Source of the DNA: Pontibacter burrus
GTDB lineage: Bacteria > Bacteroidota > Bacteroidia > Cytophagales > Hymenobacteraceae
Reading direction: 5' to 3'
DNA length: 64,000 nt
Assembly (NCBI RefSeq): GCF_010686685.1
Contig: NZ_JAAGWD010000001.1
Location: forward strand, 969,416 to 1,033,415
Part shown: one piece after another, positions 9,066-17,747 of the stretch
Numbering within the stretch: the stretch's first letter is position 1
Layout: each line of letters begins with the position of its first letter
Program-made: the position numbers and the translations under genes
Notes under the pieces: generated by a model
Database searches by the model: none
What the model saw: only the letters and a program-made list of their open reading frames with translations
Told to the model about the DNA's origin: nothing

Positions 9066-9578
9066 ATGGAGAACGTGTTCTATTTCCTGGCTTCGCTTAC
9101 ATTGCTTTGCGCCCTGATGGTTGTAATATCTAAAAACCCAGTGCATAGCATTATTTTTCTGATCATTACATTTTTTACCATATCAGGTCATTATATCCTG
9201 CTGAATGCGCAGTTTCTGGCAGCAGTAAACATCATCGTTTATGCTGGAGCCATCATGGTATTGTTCCTGTTCGTGATCATGTTCCTGAGCATAAGCAAAA
9301 ATGAGCGTGACCATAAAACATCTACGATCACCAAAATAACCGGAACAATAGCAGGCGGCTTACTTTTTATAGTAATGATCGCAGCGCTGAAAGATGCCGA
9401 AGTTGGAAGCTACAACGCTGAAAATTTTGACTCGCAGATTGGTATGGTAGAGAACCTGGGTAAAGTGTTATTCACAAAGTACCTGTTGCCATTCGAGATC
9501 GTATCAGTGTTGTTCCTGGTTGCCATGGTAGGAGCTGTAATGTTAGGTAAGAAAGAAGTAGGAGACCGACACTTCTAA
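9066..9578 (+). CDS. nuoJ: NADH-quinone oxidoreductase subunit J
   Basis: This membrane-arm subunit has five predicted helices in 170 residues. It contains the conserved segment AVNIIVYAGAIMVLFLFVIMFL (helix 3, about 57-78, whose pi-bulge is important for coupling in other species). It is the last gene of the first nuo block; a strong terminator follows 22 bases after the stop, so nuoK is not expected on the same transcript. Confidence 0.94.
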   Translation: MENVFYFLASLTLLCALMVVISKNPVHSIIFLIITFFTISGHYILLNAQFLAAVNIIVYAGAIMVLFLFVIMFLSISKNERDHKTSTITKITGTIAGGLLFIVMIAALKDAEVGSYNAENFDSQIGMVENLGKVLFTKYLLPFEIVSVLFLVAMVGAVMLGKKEVGDRHF

Positions 9579-9599
9579 AATACATATCAAGAACTAAAC

Positions 9600-9638
9600 A
9601 AAACGGGCTGCAATTTATAGTTGCAGCCCGTTTTGTTT
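9600..9638 (+). terminator. Rho-independent terminator after nuoJ
   Basis: A perfect 14-base stem, AAAACGGGCTGCAA (9600-9613) with TTGCAGCCCGTTTT (9621-9634), encloses the loop TTTATAG. It ends nuoA-J and can also work from the other strand. Confidence 0.85.
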
Positions 9639-9743
9639 AAAAGCTGCTTTGAACTTCAGATTAATGGTGATTTAATGGATTATTAAGAATGGTGCTGTTT
9701 GCTATAGTTAGTAGCTTTAGTTCTATAGTTGGCGTTTGTCCAA

Positions 9744-9935
9744 CCACCCCTAACCCCTCCTTGTCTAAGGAGGGGAGCTATACTGCTTTTACTATAGTTG
9801 GGGTTACAATTTTATAGAGAGTATTTTAACCCACCCCTGCCCCTCCCAAGAGGGGAATTTCGGCTATTGCTATAGTTTGGTTTATAGTTCTATAGTTAGC
9901 TTTAGTCATCCCCCTGCCCCCTTCAAAGGGGGACT
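9744..9935. repeat. Three copies of a CCCCTCC/GGAGGGG hairpin element
   Basis: Each copy has a lead of the CCACCCCTAACC type followed by a short perfect stem. The stems are CCCCTCC with GGAGGGG (9754-9775), CCCCTC with GAGGGG (9840-9855), and CCCCCTT with AAGGGGG (9917-9932). All have the same orientation, spaced 75-90 bases apart. Confidence 0.7.
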
Positions 9936-10305
9936 TTCTGCCTTCGCCAAAGTTTTATAACTCTATAGTTCTAGACCACGAGCAGGCCGGCGCAGCCTGC
10001 CCCAAGATACTACAACCACGAGCAAAGCCAAGCAACTATAGCTTATCAAACTATAAGAACTATAGCTATCGAAAGTTCTCAGTCTTTGGGTTGAGCGCCT
10101 TGTAGATTTCTGGTGGCGCAGCCATTGAGAGGGACGAGCAAAAGAAATGTACACCGCGCAATGCCCGAAGACGGGGCCTCGCGGCCGTGAGCGCACTAAA
10201 GCTAGAAATGAAACGATAGGCATGTAAAGCTCCCAGGATAAGCAGTAACTATAGCACGAACTGCTTGTGGCAAGTAGCAACTATAGTTGGCTACAGGCTG
10301 AATAA

Positions 10306-10331
10306 GATGTCTCGACTGCGCTCGACATGAC
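10306..10331. repeat. Short palindromic repeat of the CTCGACTGCGCTCGAC type
   Basis: ATGT-CTCGA, CTGCGC, TCGACAT forms an imperfect palindrome. From memory, words of this kind are common as dispersed intergenic repeats in Bacteroidota; only one copy is in the window. Confidence 0.5.
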
Positions 10332-10368
10332 AACAAATTAAAGCTGATTTCTGATCTTAAACAACCCT

Positions 10369-11454
10369 TTACTCCACAACAAAAACTATTTCCAGAACTT
10401 CAGAATGGCCCTGATCATCATCAGAAACAGCTATTATCCTATAGTTAGCTTCATCTCTTTCAACCACTAACGACTCAATCTTACCAGTATAGGCTTTACC
10501 TGATTGATCTGTTACTTTGGCGGCAGAAATAACAGTTGGTTTGCTTGCTGTAGTTGCTTTATCAATATCTTGTAATGGAATATAACCTACAAAGCTGCCA
10601 AGTACTTCTCCATCCAGTATAGCATTGGGGGAACTTTCTATGGAGGCTGTAAAGAATAATTTATCGTCTAGTACATGGGCTCCTGAAAAACCGGCCTGGT
10701 AGTTTTGTAACATGGGCAGCTCAAAAAAATGAAGCTCCGGAGCGGGAAATGGCAAATTATTGAACAGGAAGCTACAGAAGTCCTGAAGATCGAAAGACAG
10801 AACCAGGTTAGGGGCATCTTTTAAAGCGCGTTGCAACAGGTAAACCTTGTCTTCAGAAACAGCAAGGCCTTCTATGTTTAGCAGTTCTTTTCCAACTATA
10901 GTTGTGTCCTGTTGCAGGGTATCAAAAAGATGCTTTATGTTTATCTCCTTTACTACAGGCTTACCTGGCACTATGGGTAATTCCACCAGAAAGGCTTTGT
11001 TACGGTTGCCCGATGAGCCGGAACCTAAAATGAGCAGGTAATCTTTGCCCTTATAGTTTAGCGTTGCAAGGCTTTCAAGGTCTGGTTTAACAGCTTTTGG
11101 AATGCGGCCATTCACAAATTCAGAGGTGTCGAATAAAGTATACTGGTCTTTAATTTTGAAATCTTTGCCAATCAGGTACAGGAAAGGGGAGTCGTCTCCA
11201 ACTATAAAATAACCATCCGGTGCCTTTTCTATGCCTGAGCCCGAGGGAATGTTCTGGTAAAACTGGGTTGTAACTATCGTTGCGGTAGGCGTAGTGGTCT
11301 CCATATCTGCGCTGTTGTCAAATTTACGCTCGTTGTTGCAGCTGACGATAAATAAAACACTCATTGTTACCAGCAACCAAACTATAACTTTAGCTCCTGC
11401 GGCGGCATGTTGCCCTTTTATTGTGAAGTGTCGGTTCCGAAAATTGTATTCCAT
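10369..11454 (-). CDS. Lipoprotein with beta-propeller-like repeats, function unknown
   Basis: The 361-residue protein has a hydrophobic N-terminal segment ending in FIVSCNN (Cys at about 39), which fits a lipoprotein signal. It would thus be anchored to the cell envelope. The rest is rich in short beta-type stretches (GYFIVGDDSPFLYLIG, LNIEGLAVSEDKVYLLQR, IESLVVERDEANYRIIAVSDDD) resembling beta-propeller proteins of the SdiA-regulated or phytase-like type; I do not recognise a precise family. It sits on the opposite strand inside the nuo cluster, between nuoJ and nuoK, and nothing in it suggests a role in complex I. The 5' end could also be placed at an internal Met. Confidence 0.75.
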   Translation of the reverse strand: MEYNFRNRHFTIKGQHAAAGAKVIVWLLVTMSVLFIVSCNNERKFDNSADMETTTPTATIVTTQFYQNIPSGSGIEKAPDGYFIVGDDSPFLYLIGKDFKIKDQYTLFDTSEFVNGRIPKAVKPDLESLATLNYKGKDYLLILGSGSSGNRNKAFLVELPIVPGKPVVKEINIKHLFDTLQQDTTIVGKELLNIEGLAVSEDKVYLLQRALKDAPNLVLSFDLQDFCSFLFNNLPFPAPELHFFELPMLQNYQAGFSGAHVLDDKLFFTASIESSPNAILDGEVLGSFVGYIPLQDIDKATTASKPTVISAAKVTDQSGKAYTGKIESLVVERDEANYRIIAVSDDDQGHSEVLEIVFVVE

Positions 11455-11778
11455 AGTGGGGTATTGTATAGGTACTGTATAAACACAATACAGTTTCTTA
11501 AACAGCTATCAAATTAGCCTACGTCAGTAAAGAAACAAAGTATTTGTGGAAGGCAACTCAGGGAAACGCGCAAATTGCCGGAAAGCGGGATGCAAAAGCA
11601 TTAAACTAGGCTTAATTAATAGGTTTTGGAGTAAAAGGAGAGAGTTGTGGCGGATAGGCGGGCTTGCGCCAAGAAGTATAGAAATAAGTTATGGATTTTT
11701 AAGAAAAGGGGATAACTTTGCGGCACGAATTTTTGCATTATACTTTAACGGTAGTACTACGCTCGGACTACACAAAAA
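11455..11778. other. Divergent intergenic region between the lipoprotein gene and nuoK
   Basis: This 324-base stretch should hold the promoters of both genes. A candidate promoter for nuoK is at 11717-11748. A 78-codon plus-strand frame (11546-11782) runs through it and overlaps the nuoK start. It is Arg/Lys/Gly-rich, resembles nothing known and has no clear ribosome site. Confidence 0.5.
11717..11748 (+). promoter_or_regulatory. Candidate promoter for nuoK-N
   Basis: TTTG (11717-11720) and TACTTTAA (11741-11748; consensus TAnnTTTG, last bases imperfect) are 20 bases apart and about 30 bases before the nuoK ATG. It would let the second nuo block be transcribed despite the terminator and the reversed gene upstream. 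Confidence 0.45.
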
Positions 11779-12108
11779 ATGAATCAGATACCTGAAATTA
11801 TCAGAACTATTCCGCTGGAATATTACCTGTTCTTTAGCACTGCTCTATTTGTTATCGGCATAATTGGTGTACTAACCAGACGCAATGCCATCATCATTTT
11901 TATGTGTGTGGAGCTGATGCTCAATGCTGTAAACATCCTGCTTGTTGCATTATCAGCATATCGCTCAGACCCTAACGGACAGATATTCGTGTTTTTCATT
12001 ATGGCGGTAGCGGCTGCTGAAGTGTGTGTCGGCCTGGCCATTATTGTAATGATCTACCGTAACATCCGCTCTACAGATGTACACCTGCTGAACCACCTGA
12101 AGTGGTAA
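11779..12108 (+). CDS. nuoK: NADH-quinone oxidoreductase subunit K
   Basis: NuoK is a three-helix membrane-arm subunit of complex I, related to MrpC. The 109-residue protein carries the conserved glutamates in FMCVELMLNAVNILLVA (helix 2) and AAAEVCVGLAIIVMIYRN (helix 3), which are part of the proton path. Length is normal. It opens the second nuo block. Confidence 0.95.
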   Translation: MNQIPEIIRTIPLEYYLFFSTALFVIGIIGVLTRRNAIIIFMCVELMLNAVNILLVALSAYRSDPNGQIFVFFIMAVAAAEVCVGLAIIVMIYRNIRSTDVHLLNHLKW

Positions 12109-12155
12109 GAGCCATAAAACTATAATCTACAATAGCTTAACTTAATACTACATAG

Positions 12156-14120
12156 ATGCAAGAGATTGTAATGCCCTTCAATAACCAGGCGATGGCACTG
12201 CTCTGTTTGCTCATACCGCTGCTGCCCCTGATTGGCTTTATTGTGAATGGGCTTGGCAACCGCAAACTGGCAAAGGGTATGGTAAGTTTGATAGGCTGCG
12301 GCACTGTGCTGGCATCCTTCCTTATCTCGATTTACCTTTTTGTTGATTTTACTGCAAATGGCAGCCGTCCGTACACCGTTGATTTCTACAACTGGATCTC
12401 GGTAGGTGAAATGCAGATCGGTTTCGCGTTCCTGATTGACCAGCTGACCCTGCTGATGATGCTGATGGTAACGGGTATCGGTTTCTTTATTCACCTGTAC
12501 TCGGCCGGTTACATGAGCCACGACGAGAACTTTGGTAAGTTCTTCGCCTTCATTAACCTGTTCATGTTCTCGATGCTGATACTGGTAATGGGCTCCAACT
12601 ACGTAATGATGTTTGTGGGCTGGGAAGGTGTTGGTCTGTGCTCGTACCTGCTAATCGGCTTCTGGAACAAGAATACAAACTATAATAACGCCGCCAAGAA
12701 AGCCTTCGTAATGAACCGTATCGGTGACCTGGGCTTCCTGCTGGCTATTTTCCTGATCTTTATCACGTTCGGTTCGGTTAGCTATCCGCAGGTTTTCACA
12801 GAGGCGGCGCGCTACACCGGTGGCATCGACTCTACGGTAATGATCACGATTACCATGTTGCTGTTTATCGGTGCGATGGGTAAGAGTGCGCAGGTGCCAT
12901 TGTTTACCTGGTTACCGGATGCGATGGCGGGTCCTACGCCTGTTTCGGCGCTGATACACGCGGCTACCATGGTTACGGCTGGTATTTACATGGTGCTTCG
13001 CTCGAACGTGCTGTATGTACTGGCCCCGACTACACTTGAGTTTATTGCTATAGTTGGTATCGTTACGGCACTGCTGGCTGCAACTATAGGCTTAGCACAG
13101 AATGATATTAAAAAGGTACTGGCTTACTCTACTGTTTCGCAGCTGGGTTACATGTTCCTGGCACTGGGCGTAATGGCGTTTTCTTCGTCTATCTTCCACG
13201 TTCTGACGCACGCATTCTTCAAAGCGCTTCTGTTCCTGGGTGCTGGTTCTGTTATACATGCCATGAGCAACGAGCAGGATATCCGTAACATGGGTGGTTT
13301 GCGCAAGTACCTGCCGATAACATTTATCACCTTCCTGATTGGTACACTGGCTATTGCTGGTATTCCGCCATTTGCCGGTTTCTTCTCTAAAGATGAGTTA
13401 CTGGCGCACGTGTGGCAGCACAGCAAGCTGCTGTGGGGACTGGGCGTTCTGGTGTCGTTCATGACATCTTTTTACATGTTCCGCCTGGTGTTCCTGACCT
13501 TCTATGGTACTTTCCGTGGCACCGAAGCGCAGAAATCTCACCTGCACGAATCTCCAATGTCGATGACGTTACCGCTGATTGTGCTGGCAGTACTTTCTAC
13601 AATTGGTGGTTTCCTGGGTATGCCTCCGGTATTTGGCGAGAACCTGCACGTGTTGCAGAATTACCTGGCACCTATCTATAGTTTTGCTAGCCTGGCTAAC
13701 CCTGCCGCTGTAGCACCAATGCACCTGGATCATGCTACTGAGTGGATCCTGATGGGCGTATCTGTTGCAGTTGCCCTGGTAGCTGCTGGTATTGCCTATA
13801 CCATGTATGTAAGCAAGAAACAAGTGCCTGCTGCCGAAGGCGAGCGCCTGGCGCCGGTTCACAACCTGGTTTACAACAAGTATTACATCGACGAACTATA
13901 CAATGCGATCATTGTGCGCCCGGTTATGTGGCTGTCATCTGTATTCCACAAAGTGTTTGATGTGGTGATAGTAGATGGTATAGTGAATGGTGTTGCCAAG
14001 TTTGTCATGCTGAGCAGCCGCACGCTTCGTTTCGCGCAGAGCGGTGTTATCGGGTTTTATATTCTGGTAATGGTGCTTAGCATCGCGCTCATTCTGTTTT
14101 TAAATTTCTTTATCGGATAA
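12156..14120 (+). CDS. nuoL: NADH-quinone oxidoreductase subunit L
   Basis: This is the distal antiporter-like, proton-pumping subunit of complex I. The 654-residue protein has about 16 membrane segments. It includes the conserved VGWEGVGLCSYLLIGFW (about 150-166), the TWLPDAMAGPTPVSALIHAATMVTAG block (about 251-276) with the pump lysines and histidines, and a C-terminal amphipathic region followed by a final helix. Translation could also start at the ATG at 12171. It is 47 bases after nuoK and 12 before nuoM. Confidence 0.96.
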   Translation: MQEIVMPFNNQAMALLCLLIPLLPLIGFIVNGLGNRKLAKGMVSLIGCGTVLASFLISIYLFVDFTANGSRPYTVDFYNWISVGEMQIGFAFLIDQLTLLMMLMVTGIGFFIHLYSAGYMSHDENFGKFFAFINLFMFSMLILVMGSNYVMMFVGWEGVGLCSYLLIGFWNKNTNYNNAAKKAFVMNRIGDLGFLLAIFLIFITFGSVSYPQVFTEAARYTGGIDSTVMITITMLLFIGAMGKSAQVPLFTWLPDAMAGPTPVSALIHAATMVTAGIYMVLRSNVLYVLAPTTLEFIAIVGIVTALLAATIGLAQNDIKKVLAYSTVSQLGYMFLALGVMAFSSSIFHVLTHAFFKALLFLGAGSVIHAMSNEQDIRNMGGLRKYLPITFITFLIGTLAIAGIPPFAGFFSKDELLAHVWQHSKLLWGLGVLVSFMTSFYMFRLVFLTFYGTFRGTEAQKSHLHESPMSMTLPLIVLAVLSTIGGFLGMPPVFGENLHVLQNYLAPIYSFASLANPAAVAPMHLDHATEWILMGVSVAVALVAAGIAYTMYVSKKQVPAAEGERLAPVHNLVYNKYYIDELYNAIIVRPVMWLSSVFHKVFDVVIVDGIVNGVAKFVMLSSRTLRFAQSGVIGFYILVMVLSIALILFLNFFIG

Positions 14121-14132
14121 GGTTCTTAGAAG

Positions 14133-15596
14133 ATGATAACAGCTCTTTTACTTTTCTGGCCTGCCTTAGCTGCACTGTTGGTGCTGCTGATTAAAGGACA
14201 AGGTGCCAAGAAAGTGGCTTTTGTGGCAGCGCTCATAGAGTTTGCCATTGCACTGGTTGCAACGTTAGGTTTTGATTCGGCAAGTGGTTCAACGCAATAC
14301 GAACTTAACACGCCATGGGTAGCAAGTGCCGGTATCGGTTTCCATATTGGTATGGATGGTATCAGCTTGCTGATGGTATTGTTAACGACATTCCTGGTTC
14401 CGCTTATAATCCTGTCTGCCTTTAAACACGACTATAAGAACCCGAACACGTTTTATGCACTTATCCTTTTCATGCAAACCGGCCTTATTGGTGTGTTTGT
14501 AGCACTGGATGCATTCCTGTTCTACTTCTTCTGGGAGGTAGCGCTTATCCCGATCTACTTTATCGCAGCTATCTGGGGTGGTGCAAACCGCATTCGTGTT
14601 ACCATTAAGTTCTTTGTGTATACCATTTTCGGCTCGCTGTTTATGCTGGCTGCATTTGTATACTTGTACTTCCAGACGGGTGCAACACAGTTGGCGGCAC
14701 ATTCTTCAGATGTACAAGCTTTTTACCAGCTGGCCCTGAGCTCCGATACACAGAGCTGGATCTTCTGGTTCCTGTTTATTGCTTTCGCTATTAAAATGCC
14801 GGTGTTCCCGTTCCATACCTGGCAGCCCGATACTTATACAGAGTCGCCTACACAGGCTACCATGCTGCTTTCCGGTATCATGCTGAAAATGGGTATCTAT
14901 GGCGTGCTGCGCTGGTTGCTACCAGTAGTGCCGCTGGGCGTAAGCCAGTGGGATGAGCTGGTGCTGATTCTTTCTATTATCGGTATTATCTACGGATCAA
15001 TAATCGCTATTCGTCAGCACGACCTGAAGCGCCTAGTTGCTTACTCATCTATTGCGCACGTGGGCCTTATTTCAGCTGGTATCTTTACCCTGAACGAACA
15101 AGGCTTGCAGGGTGGTGTTATCCAGATGCTGAGCCACGGTATCAACGTAGTTGGTCTGTTCTTTATCATCGACATCATCTTCAGCCGCACCAACACCCGC
15201 GAGATAACAAGCCTGGGCGGTATAACACAGAATGCCAAAGTGCTTTCGATCTTCTTCATGATCCTGATGATGGGCTCTATCGCGCTGCCGCTTACAAACG
15301 GTTTTATCGGGGAGTTCCTGTTACTGATGGGGGTGTATAAGTACAATGCCTGGTTTGGTGCAGTTGCCGGTTTAACGATTATACTAGCTGCAGTGTATAT
15401 GCTGCGCATGTTCCAGGGTGTGATGTTCGGAACGAAGTCTGAGCATACAAACGCCTTTACAGATCTTACGCTGAACGAAAAAGCAGTGCTGATTCCGCTC
15501 ATCATTATGGTATTCTGGATAGGTTTGTTCCCGAACACCTTCCTGAGCATATCGGAACCAGCAGTTGGTAACCTGCTCAGCATTATAAACCGCTAA
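14133..15596 (+). CDS. nuoM: NADH-quinone oxidoreductase subunit M
   Basis: The second antiporter-like proton-pumping subunit of complex I has 487 residues and about 14 helices. Conserved marks are FFFWEVALIPIYFIAAIWGG (about 131-149, the helix 5 glutamate) and FPFHTWQPDTYTESPTQATMLLSGIMLKMGIYG (about 225-257). Position and length leave little doubt. Confidence 0.96.
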   Translation: MITALLLFWPALAALLVLLIKGQGAKKVAFVAALIEFAIALVATLGFDSASGSTQYELNTPWVASAGIGFHIGMDGISLLMVLLTTFLVPLIILSAFKHDYKNPNTFYALILFMQTGLIGVFVALDAFLFYFFWEVALIPIYFIAAIWGGANRIRVTIKFFVYTIFGSLFMLAAFVYLYFQTGATQLAAHSSDVQAFYQLALSSDTQSWIFWFLFIAFAIKMPVFPFHTWQPDTYTESPTQATMLLSGIMLKMGIYGVLRWLLPVVPLGVSQWDELVLILSIIGIIYGSIIAIRQHDLKRLVAYSSIAHVGLISAGIFTLNEQGLQGGVIQMLSHGINVVGLFFIIDIIFSRTNTREITSLGGITQNAKVLSIFFMILMMGSIALPLTNGFIGEFLLLMGVYKYNAWFGAVAGLTIILAAVYMLRMFQGVMFGTKSEHTNAFTDLTLNEKAVLIPLIIMVFWIGLFPNTFLSISEPAVGNLLSIINR

Positions 15597-15632
15597 GCGG
15601 AATTTAACAGAAATAACAGGAAATACGACGAC

Positions 15633-17018
15633 ATGACCTCGATCATACTTCTTTCAGTTTTAGGCATCATTAACCTGTTTCTAGGTTTCCTGAAGTCTAA
15701 GAGAATATTGCTGCCGCTGGTAATGCTGTTCCTGGCAGTAGTGTTTGGTGTAAACCTGCTGGACTGGAACAACACCCAGACCTACTTTAGCAACATGCTC
15801 ACCATCGATAACTATGCGGTGGCTTTTACGGGCATCATGACCTTAACAACCCTGCTGATACTGCCGTTTTCGCAGAACTACATTGATGCGGAAGACGAGA
15901 ACCTGGCCGAATATTATTCTATCCTGCTGTTTTCGCTGGTAGGTGCTATCATGATGGTGGCTTTCGAGAACATGATCATGCTGTTTATCGGGGTAGAGAT
16001 TGTTTCGATTGCGATGTACGTACTGGCAGGTAGCAACAAGCACAGCCTGCGTTCAAACGAAGCTGCCCTAAAGTACTTCCTGATGGGGTCGTTCTTTACA
16101 GGTGTGATGCTTTTCGGTATCGTGCTGCTCTATGGCGCTACCGGCACTTTTGATATTACTGAGATAGGTGCTGCACAGGTTGGCGCTGATGGAACTACCA
16201 ATACCATGTTTGTAATGGGCCTGCTCATCACAATCATTGGTATCTCGTTTAAGATTTCAGCTGCACCGTTCCATTTCTGGGCTCCCGACGTGTATGAGGG
16301 TACACCAACACTGTTTACAACGTTTATGGCCACAGTGGTTAAAACTGCTGGTGTGGCAGCTTTCTATAAACTAATGGCAGGTGCTTTTGATGCTTCGCTT
16401 GCAAGCTGGTTCCCGACTATGATTGCCATTACAGTATTAACGCTGGTAGTCGGTAACATTGGGGCTGTTATGCAGCCAAGTGTTAAGCGTATGCTGGCAT
16501 ACTCTTCTATTTCGCATGCCGGCTACCTGCTGATGACGCTGGTTTCTTTCAACGACTTTTCTGAGAATGCACTGTTCTTCTACTCATTGTCGTATGCGCT
16601 AGCATCGGTTGCATCGTTTGGTGTGCTGAAACTGGTAGAAGAGGAGCGTGGCGGAAACCATTCGTTTGCGGCTTTCAATGGCCTGGGTAAAACAAACCCG
16701 CTGCTGGCTTTTGTAATGACTGTTTCGATGCTGTCGCTGGGTGGTATCCCGCTTACGGCAGGTTTCTTCGGTAAATTCTTCGTGTTCTCATCTGTTATCG
16801 CTGCTGGAAACCTGGTGTGGCTGGTAGCGCTGGCAGTTGTACTAGCTGCTATAGGTATCTACTACTACTTTAAGGTGGTAATTGCCATGTATCTGCAGCC
16901 TGCAGGCGAGAATACCAAAGTATCGGCAAGTGGTTTTGCAATTGCAGTATTGGTTATCTGTACTGTACTTACCATTCTGTTTGGTCTTGCTCCAGGGTTG
17001 GTAAGCCACATGCTTTAA
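15633..17018 (+). CDS. nuoN: NADH-quinone oxidoreductase subunit N
   Basis: The third antiporter-like subunit of the membrane arm has 461 residues and about 14 helices. Typical segments are FIGVEIVSIAMYVLAG (about 116-131) and APFHFWAPDVYEGTPTLFTTFMATVVKTAG (about 211-240). It ends the nuo cluster and is followed by a terminator. Confidence 0.95.
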   Translation: MTSIILLSVLGIINLFLGFLKSKRILLPLVMLFLAVVFGVNLLDWNNTQTYFSNMLTIDNYAVAFTGIMTLTTLLILPFSQNYIDAEDENLAEYYSILLFSLVGAIMMVAFENMIMLFIGVEIVSIAMYVLAGSNKHSLRSNEAALKYFLMGSFFTGVMLFGIVLLYGATGTFDITEIGAAQVGADGTTNTMFVMGLLITIIGISFKISAAPFHFWAPDVYEGTPTLFTTFMATVVKTAGVAAFYKLMAGAFDASLASWFPTMIAITVLTLVVGNIGAVMQPSVKRMLAYSSISHAGYLLMTLVSFNDFSENALFFYSLSYALASVASFGVLKLVEEERGGNHSFAAFNGLGKTNPLLAFVMTVSMLSLGGIPLTAGFFGKFFVFSSVIAAGNLVWLVALAVVLAAIGIYYYFKVVIAMYLQPAGENTKVSASGFAIAVLVICTVLTILFGLAPGLVSHML

Positions 17019-17040
17019 GAAAAAAAAATTAAACTATAGA

Positions 17041-17073
17041 AAGGCTGCTCCGAAACGAGCGGCCTTTTTTGTT
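17041..17073 (+). terminator. Terminator of nuoK-N
   Basis: AAGGCTGCTC and GAGCGGCCTT (one G-T type mismatch) enclose CGAAAC and are followed by TTTTGTT. It begins 22 bases after the nuoN stop. Confidence 0.8.
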
Positions 17074-17271
17074 AGAGCTATAGTTAAACTGCAGCATATG
17101 ATGTACTTAAATGTTGCACTGTTTATGTAAACTCACTATACTTATGGCTGACTTATAGTTGCCATAGTTTACCTGCTAATAATGTTTTTAAAAAGCTGAG
17201 CTGAAACAAAAATTGCACTGTTGCACGTATTAAGTGCTTGCTGTTTTATACAGAAATAAAATTTTAGAATT

Positions 17272-17691
17272 ATGAAAAGAACTAAGAAAACATACTTATC
17301 GCTTCTAGTGGCTGGTGCATTAAGTTTTTCCTTTGCTGCTGAAGCCGCAAACTATAGCGCTATAGTTCAGGGCAATGGTACCACACAAACCCAACAGGGC
17401 AACCAGGGTGTGCCAGCTATGGAAAAGGAATTACTGGGGCCTCATGCTGATATTAACAAGATTCCGGCTGCTAACCTGCGTCAGGCATATATTCTGTTGC
17501 TGGAAGGCGTGCGCGAGAAGGGCGATACCTGGACAGATGATGAATGGAATAAAGCCCAGGCGATTATGAAGAAGCTGGATGCCCGTCGTAAAGTAGTTGA
17601 AAAAGATCTGACTACTGACGATAAAGCTAAGATCAAGTTGTTGCATGCAGAGCTTCGTGCCCTTGAAACTAAAAAGGACATAAAGGACTAA
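17272..17691 (+). CDS. Small secreted protein of unknown function
   Basis: The 139-residue product starts with MKRTKKTYLSLLVAG and has a typical signal peptide with a likely cut after AEA (about residue 26), so it is probably periplasmic. The mature part has a short Gln/Thr-rich stretch and then a charged, helix-forming C-terminal half (about 55-139) rich in Lys, Asp and Ala. I do not recognise the family. It stands alone between the nuoN terminator and a very strong bidirectional terminator. Confidence 0.75.
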   Translation: MKRTKKTYLSLLVAGALSFSFAAEAANYSAIVQGNGTTQTQQGNQGVPAMEKELLGPHADINKIPAANLRQAYILLLEGVREKGDTWTDDEWNKAQAIMKKLDARRKVVEKDLTTDDKAKIKLLHAELRALETKKDIKD

Positions 17692-17700
17692 CCTTACTAA

Positions 17701-17747
17701 CTATAAACTATAAAGCCCGGCTAATTGCCGGGCTTTATAGTTTATAG
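17701..17747. terminator. Bidirectional terminator with a perfect 21-bp stem
   Basis: The arms at 17701-17721 and 17727-17747 are perfectly complementary around a 5-base loop TAATT. The core is GCCCGGC/GCCGGGC with flanking A/T tracts, and the outer ends carry CTATAAACTATA words. It serves the converging genes on both sides and overlaps the stop codon of the HAD gene. Confidence 0.9.

Larger units (their letters stand above)
9639..10368. repeat. 730-bp repeat-rich gap between nuoJ and a convergent lipoprotein gene
   Basis: No credible gene lies here. The stretch holds about ten CTATAG/AACTATAG words, three C-rich hairpins (9754-9775, 9840-9855, 9917-9932), a GC-rich patch at about 10080-10210, and a palindromic word of the TCTCGACTGCGCTCGA kind at 10306-10331. 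A 105-codon minus-strand frame (9963-10280) crosses it, but its Ser/Tyr/Arg-rich product looks like translated repeat DNA. Confidence 0.6.

Noticed and set aside
9963..10280. A 105-codon minus-strand frame in the nuoJ-lipoprotein gap
   Set aside because: The product is Ser/Tyr/Arg-rich, crosses palindromic and GC-rich repeat DNA with several CTATAG words, and has no ribosome site. It looks like translated repeat sequence.
11546..11782. A 78-codon plus-strand frame ending inside the nuoK start
   Set aside because: It runs through the likely nuoK promoter, has an unusual basic composition and overlaps the nuoK ATG by a few bases.
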